Shown here in pieces: positions 44,760-53,096 of a stretch of DNA of 64,000 nucleotides. Positions within the stretch are counted from its first letter, which is position 1; each line of letters starts with the position of its first letter. The notes below the pieces were generated by a model. That model made no database searches. It had not been told where the DNA came from and saw only the letters and a list, made by a program, of their open reading frames with translations. A program made the position numbers and the translations under genes. Origin of the DNA: Micromonospora sp. DSM 45708 (lineage in GTDB: Bacteria > Actinomycetota > Actinomycetes > Mycobacteriales > Micromonosporaceae); contig NZ_CP154796.1 in NCBI RefSeq assembly GCF_039566955.1, positions 372,001 to 436,000 on the forward strand. The letters are read 5' to 3'.

Positions 44760-45860
44760 TCAGGTCCTGACCCGCAGCGACGGGTGCGCGGACAGGAAGG
44801 CGTCGGCCCGGCCGCCGCGCAGCGCGGTGAGGAAGTCGCGGCCCAGCGGCTGGAGCTGTTCGCCGCGGTACGCGCCCCCGCTGCCCACCCCGGTGCCGGG
44901 GAGCCCGACCAGCGTGATCCGGTCCGCCGGCATCCCGCCCAGGGCGTACGCGAAGTCGACCAGCTTCCGGCCGCCGCCGACGTACACCAGGGTTTTGCCG
45001 AGCGCGGCGACGACCTGCTCGACCCGCTGCGGGTCGCGGGCCGTGCCCTGGTCGAGGAGTTTGCGGGCGAGCGCGCGGACGAGTTGCTGCTGGTGCCGCT
45101 GCCGGGTGTAGTCGCCGCCGGCGGTGTAGCGCTGCCGGGCGTAGTCGAGCGCCTGCCAGCCGACCAGGTGCCGGTCGCCCTTCTGGTAGATCATCTGCGG
45201 TCCGGTGTACCCGCCGCCGCCGAGCGGTCGCATCGTCCCGTCCGGGCGGCGGTGCCGGGAGGCGACCTTCTGGTCGACGTAGAGGTCGACGCCGCCGAGC
45301 GTGTCCACCAGCTTGTCGAAGCCGCCGAAGGTGATCACCGCGCCGGCGTCGACGCGCAGCCCGGTGTAGCGGGCGACCGTGGCGCGCAGCAGTTCGTAGC
45401 CCTGGGCGGTGCTCGGGTGGGCCTTGTCGCCGGGGACGCGGCTGCCGTAGCTCATCGCGTGGGTGAGTTTGGTCCGCCCGCCCGGGTAGCGGGCCTTCGG
45501 GTAGGCGGGGATGTCGACCACCAGGTCGCGGGGGAGCGAGAACAGGTAGGCCCGGTCCAGCCCGGCGGGCACGTGCAGCAGCAGCACGGCGTCGGCGTGC
45601 GGCTCCCAGCCGGGGATGCTGACCCGGGTGTCCACGCCGACGAGCATCAGGTTGAGCGGGCCGGTCAGGTCGGCGCCGGGCGGCGGGGTCGGGCTGGCGG
45701 TGGTCGGCGCGGGCGTGGGTGAGCCGGGTGGCGAGGTGGTCGGCGCGGCGGCGGGGGTCGGCGTGTGGTGCCCGGTCAGTCGGGTGGCCACCACCGCCCC
45801 ACCGGCGACCAGCAGTGCCGCCACCAGGGCGGCCAGGCCCAGCAGGCGTCGTCTCGTCAC
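44760..45860 (-). CDS. LytR-CpsA-Psr (LCP) family protein
   Basis: A 366-residue membrane-anchored enzyme that links glycopolymers to peptidoglycan. One N-terminal transmembrane helix (LLGLAALVAALLVAGGAVVA), a Pro/Thr-rich stalk to about residue 65, then the LCP domain: LNLMLVGVDTR, HADAVLLLHV, FSLPRDLVVDIP with the catalytic arginine, KLTHAMSYG, and GWQALDYARQRYTAGGDYTRQRHQQQLV. GTG at 45860 is preceded by GGGGAGAGGA. Convergent with the M1 gene (6 bp gap). It serves the wall, with glmS and alr further upstream. Confidence 0.92.
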   Translation of the reverse strand: MTRRRLLGLAALVAALLVAGGAVVATRLTGHHTPTPAAAPTTSPPGSPTPAPTTASPTPPPGADLTGPLNLMLVGVDTRVSIPGWEPHADAVLLLHVPAGLDRAYLFSLPRDLVVDIPAYPKARYPGGRTKLTHAMSYGSRVPGDKAHPSTAQGYELLRATVARYTGLRVDAGAVITFGGFDKLVDTLGGVDLYVDQKVASRHRRPDGTMRPLGGGGYTGPQMIYQKGDRHLVGWQALDYARQRYTAGGDYTRQRHQQQLVRALARKLLDQGTARDPQRVEQVVAALGKTLVYVGGGRKLVDFAYALGGMPADRITLVGLPGTGVGSGGAYRGEQLQPLGRDFLTALRGGRADAFLSAHPSLRVRT

Positions 45861-45991
45861 GGCTGTTTCCTCTCCCCGTCGGATTCGACGCGTCCGGGGG
45901 TACCAGAGGTTGCACCGGCGGTCGAGCGCTCTGCATGATCTGCGAAAAACGCGTGCTGGCGCCATAGCTACCCGTCGGTAATGATGCGTTC

Positions 45992-47674
45992 ATGCGCTAC
46001 GACGTGGTCGTCATCGGTTCGGGCTTCGGCGGCAGCGTCACCGCGCTCCGGCTGGCCGAGAAGGGCTACTCGGTGGGTGTCCTGGAGGCCGGCCGTCGCT
46101 TCGCCGACGAGGAGTTCCCGCGTACCTCCTGGCAGGCCCGGCGGTTCCTGTGGGCGCCGCGACTCGGCTGCTTCGGCCTGCAACGGATCACGTTGCTCCG
46201 CTCCGCCGACCGGAAGGCCGGCGGCGGCGTGCTGGTGCTCTCCGGCGCCGGGGTGGGCGGCGGCTCACTGGTCTACGCGAACACGCTCTACGAGCCGCTT
46301 GACGCGTTCTACGCCGACCCGCAGTGGCGGGACATCACCGACTGGCGCGACGAGCTGGCCCGCCACTACGACCAGGCGAAGCGGATGCTCGGCGTCACCA
46401 CGTACCCGGTCGACACCGGCGCGGACCGGGCCATGCGGGCGGTGGCCGAGCGGATGGGGGTGGCGCACACGTTCCACCCGACGCCGGTCGGCGTGCACAT
46501 CGGTCGGCCGGGCCAGCGGGTGCCCGACCCGTACTTCGGTGGGGTGGGGCCGGAGCGCACCGGGTGCAGCCACTGCGGGTCGTGCATGACCGGCTGCCGG
46601 CACGGCGCCAAGAACACGTTGGTCAAGAACTACCTCTGGCTAGCCGAGCGGCTCGGCGTGCAGGTCCATCCGTTGACCACGGTGACCGCGGTGCGCCCCG
46701 ACCCGGCCGGCGGCTACGCGGTGCACACCGCGCGCACCGGGGCCTGGCTGCGCAAGCGCCGCGCGGTGATCCACGCCGACCAGGTGGTCTTCGCCGCCGG
46801 CGCGCTCGGCACCCAGCGGCTGCTGCACGAGATGAAGGCGACCGGCGCGCTGCCGGCGCTCTCGCCCCGGCTGGGCGAGCTGACCCGGACCAACTCGGAG
46901 GCCATCCTCGGCGCCTCGGTGGGCTCCGGCGCGGCCCGGCGGCGTGGCCTGGACTTCTCCGCGGGGGTGGCGATCACCAGTTCGTTCCACCCCGATCCGC
47001 AGACGCACATCGAGCCGGTCCGCTACGGCAAGGGCTCCAACGCGATGGGCCTGCTCCAGTCGTTGCTCGTCGACGGCGGGCCGCACCGGGTCCGGCGGTG
47101 GCTGGGCAGCATCGTCCGGCAGCCGGGGCTGGCCGCCCGGATGCTCTCCGTCCGCGGCTGGTCCGAACGCACCGTGATCGCGCTGGTCATGCAGTCGGTC
47201 GACAACTCGCTGACCACCCGCTGGCGGGGTCGCCGGCTGGTCAGCGGGCCGGGTCACGGCGCGGCCAACCCGACCTGGATCCCGGCCGGCAACGAGGCGG
47301 TCCGGCTGCTCGCCGAGGAGATCGACGGCACGCCGGGCGGCGCGGTGACCGAGCCGTTCAACATCCCGATGACCGCGCACATCCTCGGCGGCGCGGTGAT
47401 CGGCGCCACCCCGGCCGACGGCGTCGTCGACCCCTGGCACCGGGTGTACGGCCATCCGGGGCTGCACGTGGTGGACGGCGCGGCGGTCTCGGCCAACCTG
47501 GGCGTCAACCCGTCGCTGACGATCACCGCGCAGGCGGAGCGGGCCATGTCGTTCTGGCCGAACAAGGGCGACGCGGACCCGCGGCCGGCGCCGGGTTCGG
47601 CGTACACCCGGCTGGCCCCGGTCCCGCCGCGCAACCCGGCCGTCCCCCCGCACGCTCCCGCCGCGCTCAGGTGA
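45992..47674 (+). CDS. choD: GMC-type FAD oxidoreductase, ChoD-like
   Basis: A 560-residue GMC oxidoreductase. The FAD-binding VVVIGSGFGGSVTALRLAEKG is at the N-terminus; a cysteine cluster CSHCGSCMTGCRHGAKNT (C-x2-C-x2-C-x3-C) is in the middle; the C-terminal GMC part contains MTAHILGGAVIG and VDGAAVSANLGVNPSLTI, with the HILGG histidine a candidate base. In mycobacteria choD lies next to guaB3 and guaB2, as here, and the sequence fits; cholesterol oxidase activity is doubtful even there. Ends inside the following palindromic repeat, which supplies its TGA. Confidence 0.82.
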   Translation: MRYDVVVIGSGFGGSVTALRLAEKGYSVGVLEAGRRFADEEFPRTSWQARRFLWAPRLGCFGLQRITLLRSADRKAGGGVLVLSGAGVGGGSLVYANTLYEPLDAFYADPQWRDITDWRDELARHYDQAKRMLGVTTYPVDTGADRAMRAVAERMGVAHTFHPTPVGVHIGRPGQRVPDPYFGGVGPERTGCSHCGSCMTGCRHGAKNTLVKNYLWLAERLGVQVHPLTTVTAVRPDPAGGYAVHTARTGAWLRKRRAVIHADQVVFAAGALGTQRLLHEMKATGALPALSPRLGELTRTNSEAILGASVGSGAARRRGLDFSAGVAITSSFHPDPQTHIEPVRYGKGSNAMGLLQSLLVDGGPHRVRRWLGSIVRQPGLAARMLSVRGWSERTVIALVMQSVDNSLTTRWRGRRLVSGPGHGAANPTWIPAGNEAVRLLAEEIDGTPGGAVTEPFNIPMTAHILGGAVIGATPADGVVDPWHRVYGHPGLHVVDGAAVSANLGVNPSLTITAQAERAMSFWPNKGDADPRPAPGSAYTRLAPVPPRNPAVPPHAPAALR

Positions 47675-47728
47675 AAGGAGGGGCCCTGTCAACGCCTCCG
47701 GTAGAGGCGGGGCCCCTTCTTGACACCC
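47670..47728 (+). repeat. Dispersed palindromic element, family A, copy 2
   Basis: Starts GGTGAAAGGA like copy 1 and contains ACGCCTCCGGTAGAGG; GGGGCCC and GGGCCCC arms pair. The TGA stop of the choD-like gene (47672-47674) is part of the element. It also serves as a probable terminator before guaA. Confidence 0.8.
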
Positions 47729-47777
47729 GGCGAGCGACGCGCCGCCGGGGCGCGTCCGCCGCGCCGGTGACTGTCGG

Positions 47778-47783
47778 TAGGCT
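47778..47783 (+). promoter_or_regulatory. Leaderless -10 box TAGGCT of guaA
   Basis: TAGGCT is 8 nt before the guaA ATG at 47792, the same arrangement as glmS, alr and tsaB. No Shine-Dalgarno sequence is present. Confidence 0.55.
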
Positions 47784-47791
47784 TTGCGCAC

Positions 47792-49348
47792 ATGAGCACG
47801 CCTCGCCCCGTCCTCGTGGTGGACTTCGGAGCCCAGTACGCCCAGCTCATCGCGCGCCGCGTCCGGGAGGCGAGGGTCTACTCGGAGATCGTCCCGCATT
47901 CCATGCCGGTGTCCGAGATGCTGGCGAAGGATCCGGCCGCGATCATCCTCTCCGGTGGTCCGTCCAGCGTCTACGCCCCGGGCGCCCCGCAGATCGACGC
48001 CGGGATGTTCGACACCGACGTGCCGGTCTTCGGCATCTGCTACGGCTTCCAGGCGATGGCCCAGGCGCTCGGCGGCACGGTGTCGCGCACCGGCAACCGC
48101 GAGTACGGCGGCACCCCGCTGCGTCCGCGCCTGACCGAGCCCGGCGTGCTGCTGCGTGACCTGCCGGCGGACCTGCCGGTCTGGATGAGTCACGGTGACT
48201 GCGTGACCGAGGCGCCGGCCGGCTTCACGGTCACCGCCGAGTCGGCGGGCGCGCCGGTCGCCGCGTTCGAGGATCTGGCCGGCCGGCGGGCGGGCGTGCA
48301 GTTCCACCCCGAGGTGGGGCACACCGCGCACGGGCAGGAGATGCTGACCCGTTTCCTGTACGACATCGCCGGCGTGGCCCCGACCTGGACGCCGGAGAAC
48401 ATCATCGACGAGCAGGTCGCCCGGATCCGTGAGCAGGTCGGCGACAAGGAGGTCATCTGCGGGCTCTCCGGCGGGGTCGACTCGGCGGTCGCGGCGGCGC
48501 TGGTGCACCGGGCCGTGGGGGACCAGCTCACCTGCGTCTTCGTCGACCACGGGCTGCTGCGGGCCGGTGAGGCCGAGCAGGTGGAGAAGGACTACGTGGC
48601 GGCGACCGGCATCCGGCTCAAGGTGGTCGACGCGCGCGAGCGGTTCCTCGGCGCGCTCGCCGGGGTGACCGATCCGGAGCAGAAGCGCAAGATCATCGGT
48701 CGGGAGTTCATCCGGGTCTTCGAGGCCGCCGCCCGGGAGATCGCCGCGCACGGCGACGTCGAGTTCCTGGTGCAGGGCACGCTCTATCCGGACGTGGTGG
48801 AGTCCGGCGGCGGCACCGGCACCGCCAACATCAAGAGTCACCACAACGTCGGCGGCCTGCCCGAGGACCTGAAGTTCTCCCTGGTCGAGCCGCTGCGCAC
48901 GCTGTTCAAGGACGAGGTCCGCACGATCGGCCTGGAGCTGGGGCTGCCCGAGGCGATGGTCTGGCGGCACCCGTTCCCCGGCCCGGGCCTGGCCATCCGG
49001 ATCATCGGCGCGGTCGACGAGGAGCGTCTCGCCGTGCTCCGCAAGGCCGACCTGATCGCCCGGCAGGAGCTGACCGCCGCCGGCCTGGACCGGGGAGTCT
49101 GGCAGTTCCCGGTGGTGCTGCTGGCCGACGTCCGCAGCGTCGGCGTGCAGGGCGACGGGCGCACCTACGGGCATCCGGTGGTGCTGCGCCCGGTCTCCAG
49201 CGAGGACGCGATGACCGCCGACTGGTCCCGCCTGCCCTACGAGGTGGTGGCCCGGATCTCCACCCGGATCACCAACGAGGTCGCCGAGGTCAACCGCGTG
49301 GTGCTGGACGTGACCAGCAAGCCGCCGGGCACCATCGAGTGGGAGTGA
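47792..49348 (+). CDS. guaA: GMP synthase (glutamine-hydrolysing) GuaA
   Basis: GuaA aminates XMP to GMP with glutamine and ATP. The N-terminal class I glutaminase has [14 protein letters not shown], nucleophile cysteine in [11 protein letters not shown] and the HPEVGHT histidine-glutamate pair. The ATP-pyrophosphatase domain has the P-loop [12 protein letters not shown], and the C-terminal dimerisation domain ends PPGTIEWE. 518 residues, normal. Separate promoter, but close to guaB and guaB3 in the genome. Confidence 0.97.
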   Translation: MSTPRPVLVVDFGAQYAQLIARRVREARVYSEIVPHSMPVSEMLAKDPAAIILSGGPSSVYAPGAPQIDAGMFDTDVPVFGICYGFQAMAQALGGTVSRTGNREYGGTPLRPRLTEPGVLLRDLPADLPVWMSHGDCVTEAPAGFTVTAESAGAPVAAFEDLAGRRAGVQFHPEVGHTAHGQEMLTRFLYDIAGVAPTWTPENIIDEQVARIREQVGDKEVICGLSGGVDSAVAAALVHRAVGDQLTCVFVDHGLLRAGEAEQVEKDYVAATGIRLKVVDARERFLGALAGVTDPEQKRKIIGREFIRVFEAAAREIAAHGDVEFLVQGTLYPDVVESGGGTGTANIKSHHNVGGLPEDLKFSLVEPLRTLFKDEVRTIGLELGLPEAMVWRHPFPGPGLAIRIIGAVDEERLAVLRKADLIARQELTAAGLDRGVWQFPVVLLADVRSVGVQGDGRTYGHPVVLRPVSSEDAMTADWSRLPYEVVARISTRITNEVAEVNRVVLDVTSKPPGTIEWE

Positions 49349-49355
49349 CGCCGGG

Positions 49356-49673
49356 TCAGGCGGCGGGCGGCGGCCCGGCCTGCGGCCCCGGCCCGGCCGG
49401 TGGGACCGGCGGCCAGCCCGGCGCGGTGCCCGGCGGGTGCGGCCAGGCGGGCGCGCCGGCCGGCTCCTCGGGCATCAGGAACCACATCACCGGGTACGCG
49501 AGCGCGGCCAGCCCGCCGGTGAGCACGGTGGTGACCGCGAAGGCCACCCGGACCAGGGTGGGGTCGATGGCGAAGTAGCGTCCGAGGCCACTGGCCACGC
49601 CGGCGATCATGCGGTCGCTCACCGGCCGGCGGAGCTGCTTGTACGGGGTCTGGAAGGGGTTCGTGGAGGTCAT
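49356..49673 (-). CDS. Small PspC-domain membrane protein
   Basis: A 105-residue protein with a PspC domain (KQLRRPVSDRMIAGVASGLGRYFAIDPTLVRVAFAV) running into one or two hydrophobic helices (LAALAYPVMWFLMP), then a Pro-rich tail. PspC proteins take part in envelope-stress sensing. Two more PspC proteins lie 5-8 kb downstream. It is convergent with guaA; ATG at 49673. Confidence 0.85.
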   Translation of the reverse strand: MTSTNPFQTPYKQLRRPVSDRMIAGVASGLGRYFAIDPTLVRVAFAVTTVLTGGLAALAYPVMWFLMPEEPAGAPAWPHPPGTAPGWPPVPPAGPGPQAGPPPAA

Positions 49674-49817
49674 GTGTCCACGGTCCCGCGCGGTTCGACG
49701 ATCGACCTCGGTGACCGCCCGGACACTTACCCTGACCCGTCCCTGAGGTGCCAGCCAAGAGTCAGGAATCTGACTCTTTTCGATGGAGGTAACGGCAGCC
49801 GGGGAGAATTTGCTTCC

Positions 49818-50765
49818 GTGACCACCTCGCTGGAGCCGCTGCGCAGGATCGCGGCATACGCAGTTTGTGCTGATTCGAACGGCCGAGTGTTGCTGGTCCG
49901 CGCATCGGAGCGCTCCGGCACCCCCGGCACCTGGTCGCTCCCCGGAGGGGCGGTCGACCACGGTGAGGACCCCAAACACACAGTCGTCCGGGAGACCGCG
50001 GCCGAGACCGGGCTCTCCGTCGCCGTCGCCGGCCTCCAGGACGTGCTGGCCGACATGCGGGCGCTGCCCGAGCGGCACATCACGATCCACACCGACCGCC
50101 TGCTCTACACCGTGTCGGTGCGGGGCGGGACGCTCACCGAACGGGTCGACCGCCCCACCGACCTGGCCCGCTGGTTCAGCCTCGACGAGGCCCGCGGGCT
50201 GCCGCTGCGGTCGTTCACCGCGCGTGCCCTCGGGCTGCCCACCTCCTCCCACGACGTGGTGCCGGAGGAGGTCCCCGAGTTCCCCTCGTTCTACGCCGTC
50301 CCCGGCCCGGACGGGCTGCACCGCGCGCAGCGCTTCGCCGCGTACGCGGTGGTGACCGACCCGGAGGAGCGGGTGCTGCTGACCCGCGTCTCCGACGGCT
50401 ACCCGGGCGCCGGCTGCTGGCACCTGCCCGGCGGCGGCACCGACTACGGCGAACAGCCCGCCGCCGCGCTGATCCGGGAGCTGGTCGAGGAGACCGGGCA
50501 GACCGGCCGCCTGGTCGAGCTGCTCGGGGTGGCCAGCCACCGGGACGCCGCCTCGCTCGGCCCGGAGGGCTACCCGATCGACTGGCACGGCGTCCGCGCC
50601 TTCTACCGGGTGGTCGTGGACCAGCCCGCCCCGCCCACCGTGGCGGACGTCGGCGGCTCCACGTGCGAGGCCCGCTGGTTCCGGCGCGAGGAACTCGGCG
50701 CCCTCCCCACCGACCGCCTCACCGAGGTGACGGCCGAAGCCGTCCAGGCCGCCCACCTTCTCTGA
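49818..50765 (+). CDS. Double Nudix-domain protein, first of a duplicated pair
   Basis: A 315-residue protein of two Nudix domains. The first (residues ~8-130) has GAVDHGEDPKHTVVRETAAETG, where one glutamate of the REUXEE core is alanine. The second (~170-300) has an intact box GGTDYGEQPAAALIRELVEETG. Nudix enzymes cleave nucleoside-diphosphate-X compounds; the substrate is unknown. GTG at 49818 after GGGGAG. The neighbouring protein at 50865-51767 has the same architecture and long shared stretches (YPGAGxWHLPGGGTD, LGPEGxPxDWHG), so a local duplication occurred. Confidence 0.82.
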   Translation: MTTSLEPLRRIAAYAVCADSNGRVLLVRASERSGTPGTWSLPGGAVDHGEDPKHTVVRETAAETGLSVAVAGLQDVLADMRALPERHITIHTDRLLYTVSVRGGTLTERVDRPTDLARWFSLDEARGLPLRSFTARALGLPTSSHDVVPEEVPEFPSFYAVPGPDGLHRAQRFAAYAVVTDPEERVLLTRVSDGYPGAGCWHLPGGGTDYGEQPAAALIRELVEETGQTGRLVELLGVASHRDAASLGPEGYPIDWHGVRAFYRVVVDQPAPPTVADVGGSTCEARWFRREELGALPTDRLTEVTAEAVQAAHLL

Positions 50766-50779
50766 CCCCCCGCGTCGGT

Positions 50780-50834
50780 GATCATGAGGTTGGCGGGACG
50801 AAATGTCCGTCCCGGGACCGCTAACCTCATGATC
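50780..50834. repeat. Dispersed palindromic element, family B, copy 2
   Basis: A 55-bp inverted-orientation relative of 38207-38261. GATCATGAGGTT and AACCTCATGATC ends pair, and CGGGACG pairs with CGTCCCG inside. It occupies the gap between the two double-Nudix genes. Confidence 0.85.
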
Positions 50835-50864
50835 GACGCGGGAATGGGCCGGGGAGGGGTGCGG

Positions 50865-51767
50865 GTGGAGCGGTGGCGGCGGGTGGGGGCGTACGGGGTT
50901 CTTCGGGACGGGGCGGGGCGGGTGCTGCTGGCGCGGGGGGCGGCCGGGGGCCCGTACCCGGAGGTGTGGCAGTTGCCCGGCGGTGCGGTCGAGCACGCCG
51001 AGCACCCGGCCGACGCCGTGGTGCGCGGGTTCGCCGCGGAGACCGGGCTGACCGTGGCGGTCGGCGCGGTCCGCGCCGCGGTCGCCGACGTGGCCGTCTT
51101 CCGCGCCGACGCGGTGGCGGTGCACACCGACCGGCTGGTGTTCGAGGTCGAGGGCCGGGGCGGACGGTCGCGGCCCGAGCCGGCCGGCGGCAGCGACGAG
51201 CTGGGCTGGTTCACCCCGGACGAGGCCACGGACCGGCTGCTGATGCCGTTCACCGCCGAACTGCTCGGCCTGCCCGTGTCGCCGCTGCCGGCCGACCTGC
51301 CCCGGGTGCCGCCGGCCGCGCCGGCCACCGACCGCAGGCAGCGTTTCGCCGCGTACGGGCTGGTCACCGACCCGGACGACCGGGTGCTGCTCACCATGAT
51401 CGCCCCCGGCTATCCGGGCGCCGGCAGGTGGCACCTGCCCGGCGGCGGCACCGACCACGGCGAGCAGCCGGCCGCCGGGCTGCTCCGCGAGCTGGTCGAG
51501 GAGGCCGGTCAACTGGGCCGGGTGGTCGAGCTGCTGGCGGTGGACAACCTGCACACGCCCGCCGCGCTCGGTCCGGAGGGCCGCCCGCTGGACTGGCACG
51601 GCATCCGGGTGATCTACCGGGTCCGGGTGGACGCGCCGACCGAGGCGGTGGTGACCGAACTGGCCGGCGGATCGACCGCCCGGGCCGCCTGGTTCACCCG
51701 ACCGCAGGTGGCCGGTCTGTCGATGACCGAGGTGGCGGTCCGGGCCACCGGGCGACGGGTGAGCTGA
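50865..51767 (+). CDS. Double Nudix-domain protein, second of a duplicated pair
   Basis: A 300-residue paralogue of the 49818-50765 protein. Its first Nudix box reads GAVEHAEHPADAVVRGFAAETG, in which the key RE is RG, so that domain is probably inactive; the second box GGTDHGEQPAAGLLRELVEEAG is intact. The GTG at 50865 lies 7 bases after GGGGAGG; upstream codons (ATG 50844, GTG 50859) are possible but fit the ribosome site less well. The repeat element upstream is open in this frame, but I take it as non-coding. Confidence 0.8.
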   Translation: MERWRRVGAYGVLRDGAGRVLLARGAAGGPYPEVWQLPGGAVEHAEHPADAVVRGFAAETGLTVAVGAVRAAVADVAVFRADAVAVHTDRLVFEVEGRGGRSRPEPAGGSDELGWFTPDEATDRLLMPFTAELLGLPVSPLPADLPRVPPAAPATDRRQRFAAYGLVTDPDDRVLLTMIAPGYPGAGRWHLPGGGTDHGEQPAAGLLRELVEEAGQLGRVVELLAVDNLHTPAALGPEGRPLDWHGIRVIYRVRVDAPTEAVVTELAGGSTARAAWFTRPQVAGLSMTEVAVRATGRRVS

Positions 51768-51790
51768 ACCGCTCACCGAGCCGCCCTGGG

Positions 51791-51816
51791 CCACCTCCGG
51801 TACAGTCAGGAGGTGG
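51791..51816 (+). promoter_or_regulatory. Inverted repeat enclosing a TACAGT box and masking a strong ribosome site
   Basis: CCACCTCC (51791-51798) pairs perfectly with GGAGGTGG (51809-51816). The right arm contains the AGGAGGT ribosome site of the ORF at 51818, and TACAGT (51801-51806) in the loop looks like a -10 box. Transcripts from upstream would fold and hide the site, those begun near TACAGT would not. Confidence 0.5.
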
Positions 51817-51817
51817 G

Positions 51818-51859
51818 ATGACGGAGAGAAAAGGGCGTTGCGGCCCGAGATGGGAATAA
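51818..51859 (+). CDS. Possible 13-codon leader ORF upstream of pssA
   Basis: ATG ACG GAG ... GAA TAA encodes MTERKGRCGPRWE. The AGGAGGT immediately upstream is one of the strongest Shine-Dalgarno sequences in the window. It ends 178 bp before the pssA start. It could be a leader peptide that couples to pssA expression or a chance ORF; the evidence is only the ribosome site. Confidence 0.35.
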   Translation: MTERKGRCGPRWE

Positions 51860-52037
51860 CTGAGCGGTTCGTGCGGTTGAGGCAGATATAAGTACTGCCG
51901 GCAGCTATCGCCAAGCCCCCGTCCCCTGTGCAATGGTGTACTCCGCAAATGGGCTGCCGGGCCCGAAAGGTCCGGCACGAGACAGCCGGACACCCGTCCC
52001 GACGTGGGCGGCCAGCCGATCCGGTGATGGAGGAAAC

Positions 52038-53024
52038 GTGCCGAGAGCCCCATGGCGCCGGCGTCGTACGACTGACAGTCCGCGCCCCGCAGGGCGTCGC
52101 TGGGCGGGCCGGTTGCGCCGCAGCAGCACGTTCGCCCGCCAGGTGCTGCTCGTCCGGGTGGGCCGCCGGGACGGCCTGACCGGCCCCGGGACCGACCTGG
52201 TCACCCCCGACCGCCGCTACGCCGACCGCCAGCGCCTCCGCTACGGCCGGTTCGACGCCGACGTCGAAGCGGTACGCCCGATCAGCCCGGCGCTCCCGAT
52301 GAGCGCGCCGGTCGACGAGTCCCCCGCGATGTCGATCCCGCTGCTGCCGGGAGAGCGCACCGCCGCCCGGCGGGCCAAGTTCGCGCTCGTCAACGCGTGC
52401 ACCCTGAGCAGCCTCATGCTCGGCATGCTGGCCATCTTCCTGGCCATGCAGGGTGAGGTGCGGATCGCCGCGGTCTGCCTGATCGCGTGCGTCGCGTTCG
52501 ACGGCCTCGACGGCGCCCTGGCCCGCAAGCTCGGTGTGGCCAGCCCGTTCGGCGCGCAGATGGACTCGCTGGCCGACATGTGCTCGTTCGGCCTCGCCGC
52601 GCCGGTGGTGGTCTACGCCTCGCTGGCCGGCTCGGTGCCGCCGGCCGCCGCCGCGGTCGCCTGTGCCCTGGTCGCGGCATGCGCGGCCATCCGGCTCGCC
52701 CGGTTCAACGTCTCGCCGAAGGACGGCCGGTTCTTCTGCGGCGTGCCGACCACCATGGCGGCGATGGTGCTCGCCCTGACCGTGGCGATCGGCGTGCCGG
52801 TCCCCGGCCTGGTCATGGTCGCCGGCGTGGCGCTGCTCGCCTTCGCGATGGTGTCCAGCTTCCCTTACGCCAAGCTCGCCCGGCTGGTGAAGCTGCCGCC
52901 GTGGCTCTGGGTGGCCCCGGTGGTCGGCGCGCTCGTCGACATCCGGCTCACGTTCGCCCTCGTGGTGGTGGGCTACCTGGCCAGCGGCCCGCTGCTCTGG
53001 CTGCACCAGCGCCGCGCCGCCTGA
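52038..53024 (+). CDS. pssA: CDP-diacylglycerol-serine O-phosphatidyltransferase
   Basis: PssA makes phosphatidylserine from CDP-diacylglycerol and serine in the membrane. The catalytic CDP-alcohol motif is complete: DG-ALAR-x8-G-AQM-D-SLA-D (about residues 155-178), followed by helices to about residue 320. GTG at 52038 follows GGAGG at 5 bases and gives 328 residues; the first ~95 residues are Arg-rich and not part of the usual family, whose members begin near MSIPLLPGERTAARRAKFAL (ATG at 52329, without ribosome site). Convergent with psd through a bidirectional terminator; in many actinobacteria the two genes form an operon. Confidence 0.9.
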   Translation: MPRAPWRRRRTTDSPRPAGRRWAGRLRRSSTFARQVLLVRVGRRDGLTGPGTDLVTPDRRYADRQRLRYGRFDADVEAVRPISPALPMSAPVDESPAMSIPLLPGERTAARRAKFALVNACTLSSLMLGMLAIFLAMQGEVRIAAVCLIACVAFDGLDGALARKLGVASPFGAQMDSLADMCSFGLAAPVVVYASLAGSVPPAAAAVACALVAACAAIRLARFNVSPKDGRFFCGVPTTMAAMVLALTVAIGVPVPGLVMVAGVALLAFAMVSSFPYAKLARLVKLPPWLWVAPVVGALVDIRLTFALVVVGYLASGPLLWLHQRRAA

Positions 53025-53043
53025 GGCGCGTCACGTAACGACG

Positions 53044-53079
53044 AAAAGGGGCGCCGCTCGCGAGAGCGGCGCCCCTTTT
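53044..53079. terminator. Bidirectional terminator between pssA and psd
   Basis: A perfect 16-bp stem, AAAAGGGGCGCCGCTC with GAGCGGCGCCCCTTTT, 4-nt loop, and T-runs on both strands: a classic rho-independent terminator, the clearest in the window. Confidence 0.93.
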
Positions 53080-53096
53080 GCATACCCTCCGGCGGG

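Noticed and set aside
50778..50864. Extension of the second Nudix protein upstream through the palindromic element
   Set aside because: The frame is open there, but the ribosome site GGGGAGG points to GTG 50865, and the residues encoded by the repeat are absent from the paralogue.
49356..53006. Open frame of about 1200 codons on the minus strand across the Nudix genes and pssA
   Set aside because: Only its last ~105 codons (49356-49673) encode a real PspC protein. The rest is shadow sequence opposite the Nudix genes and pssA.
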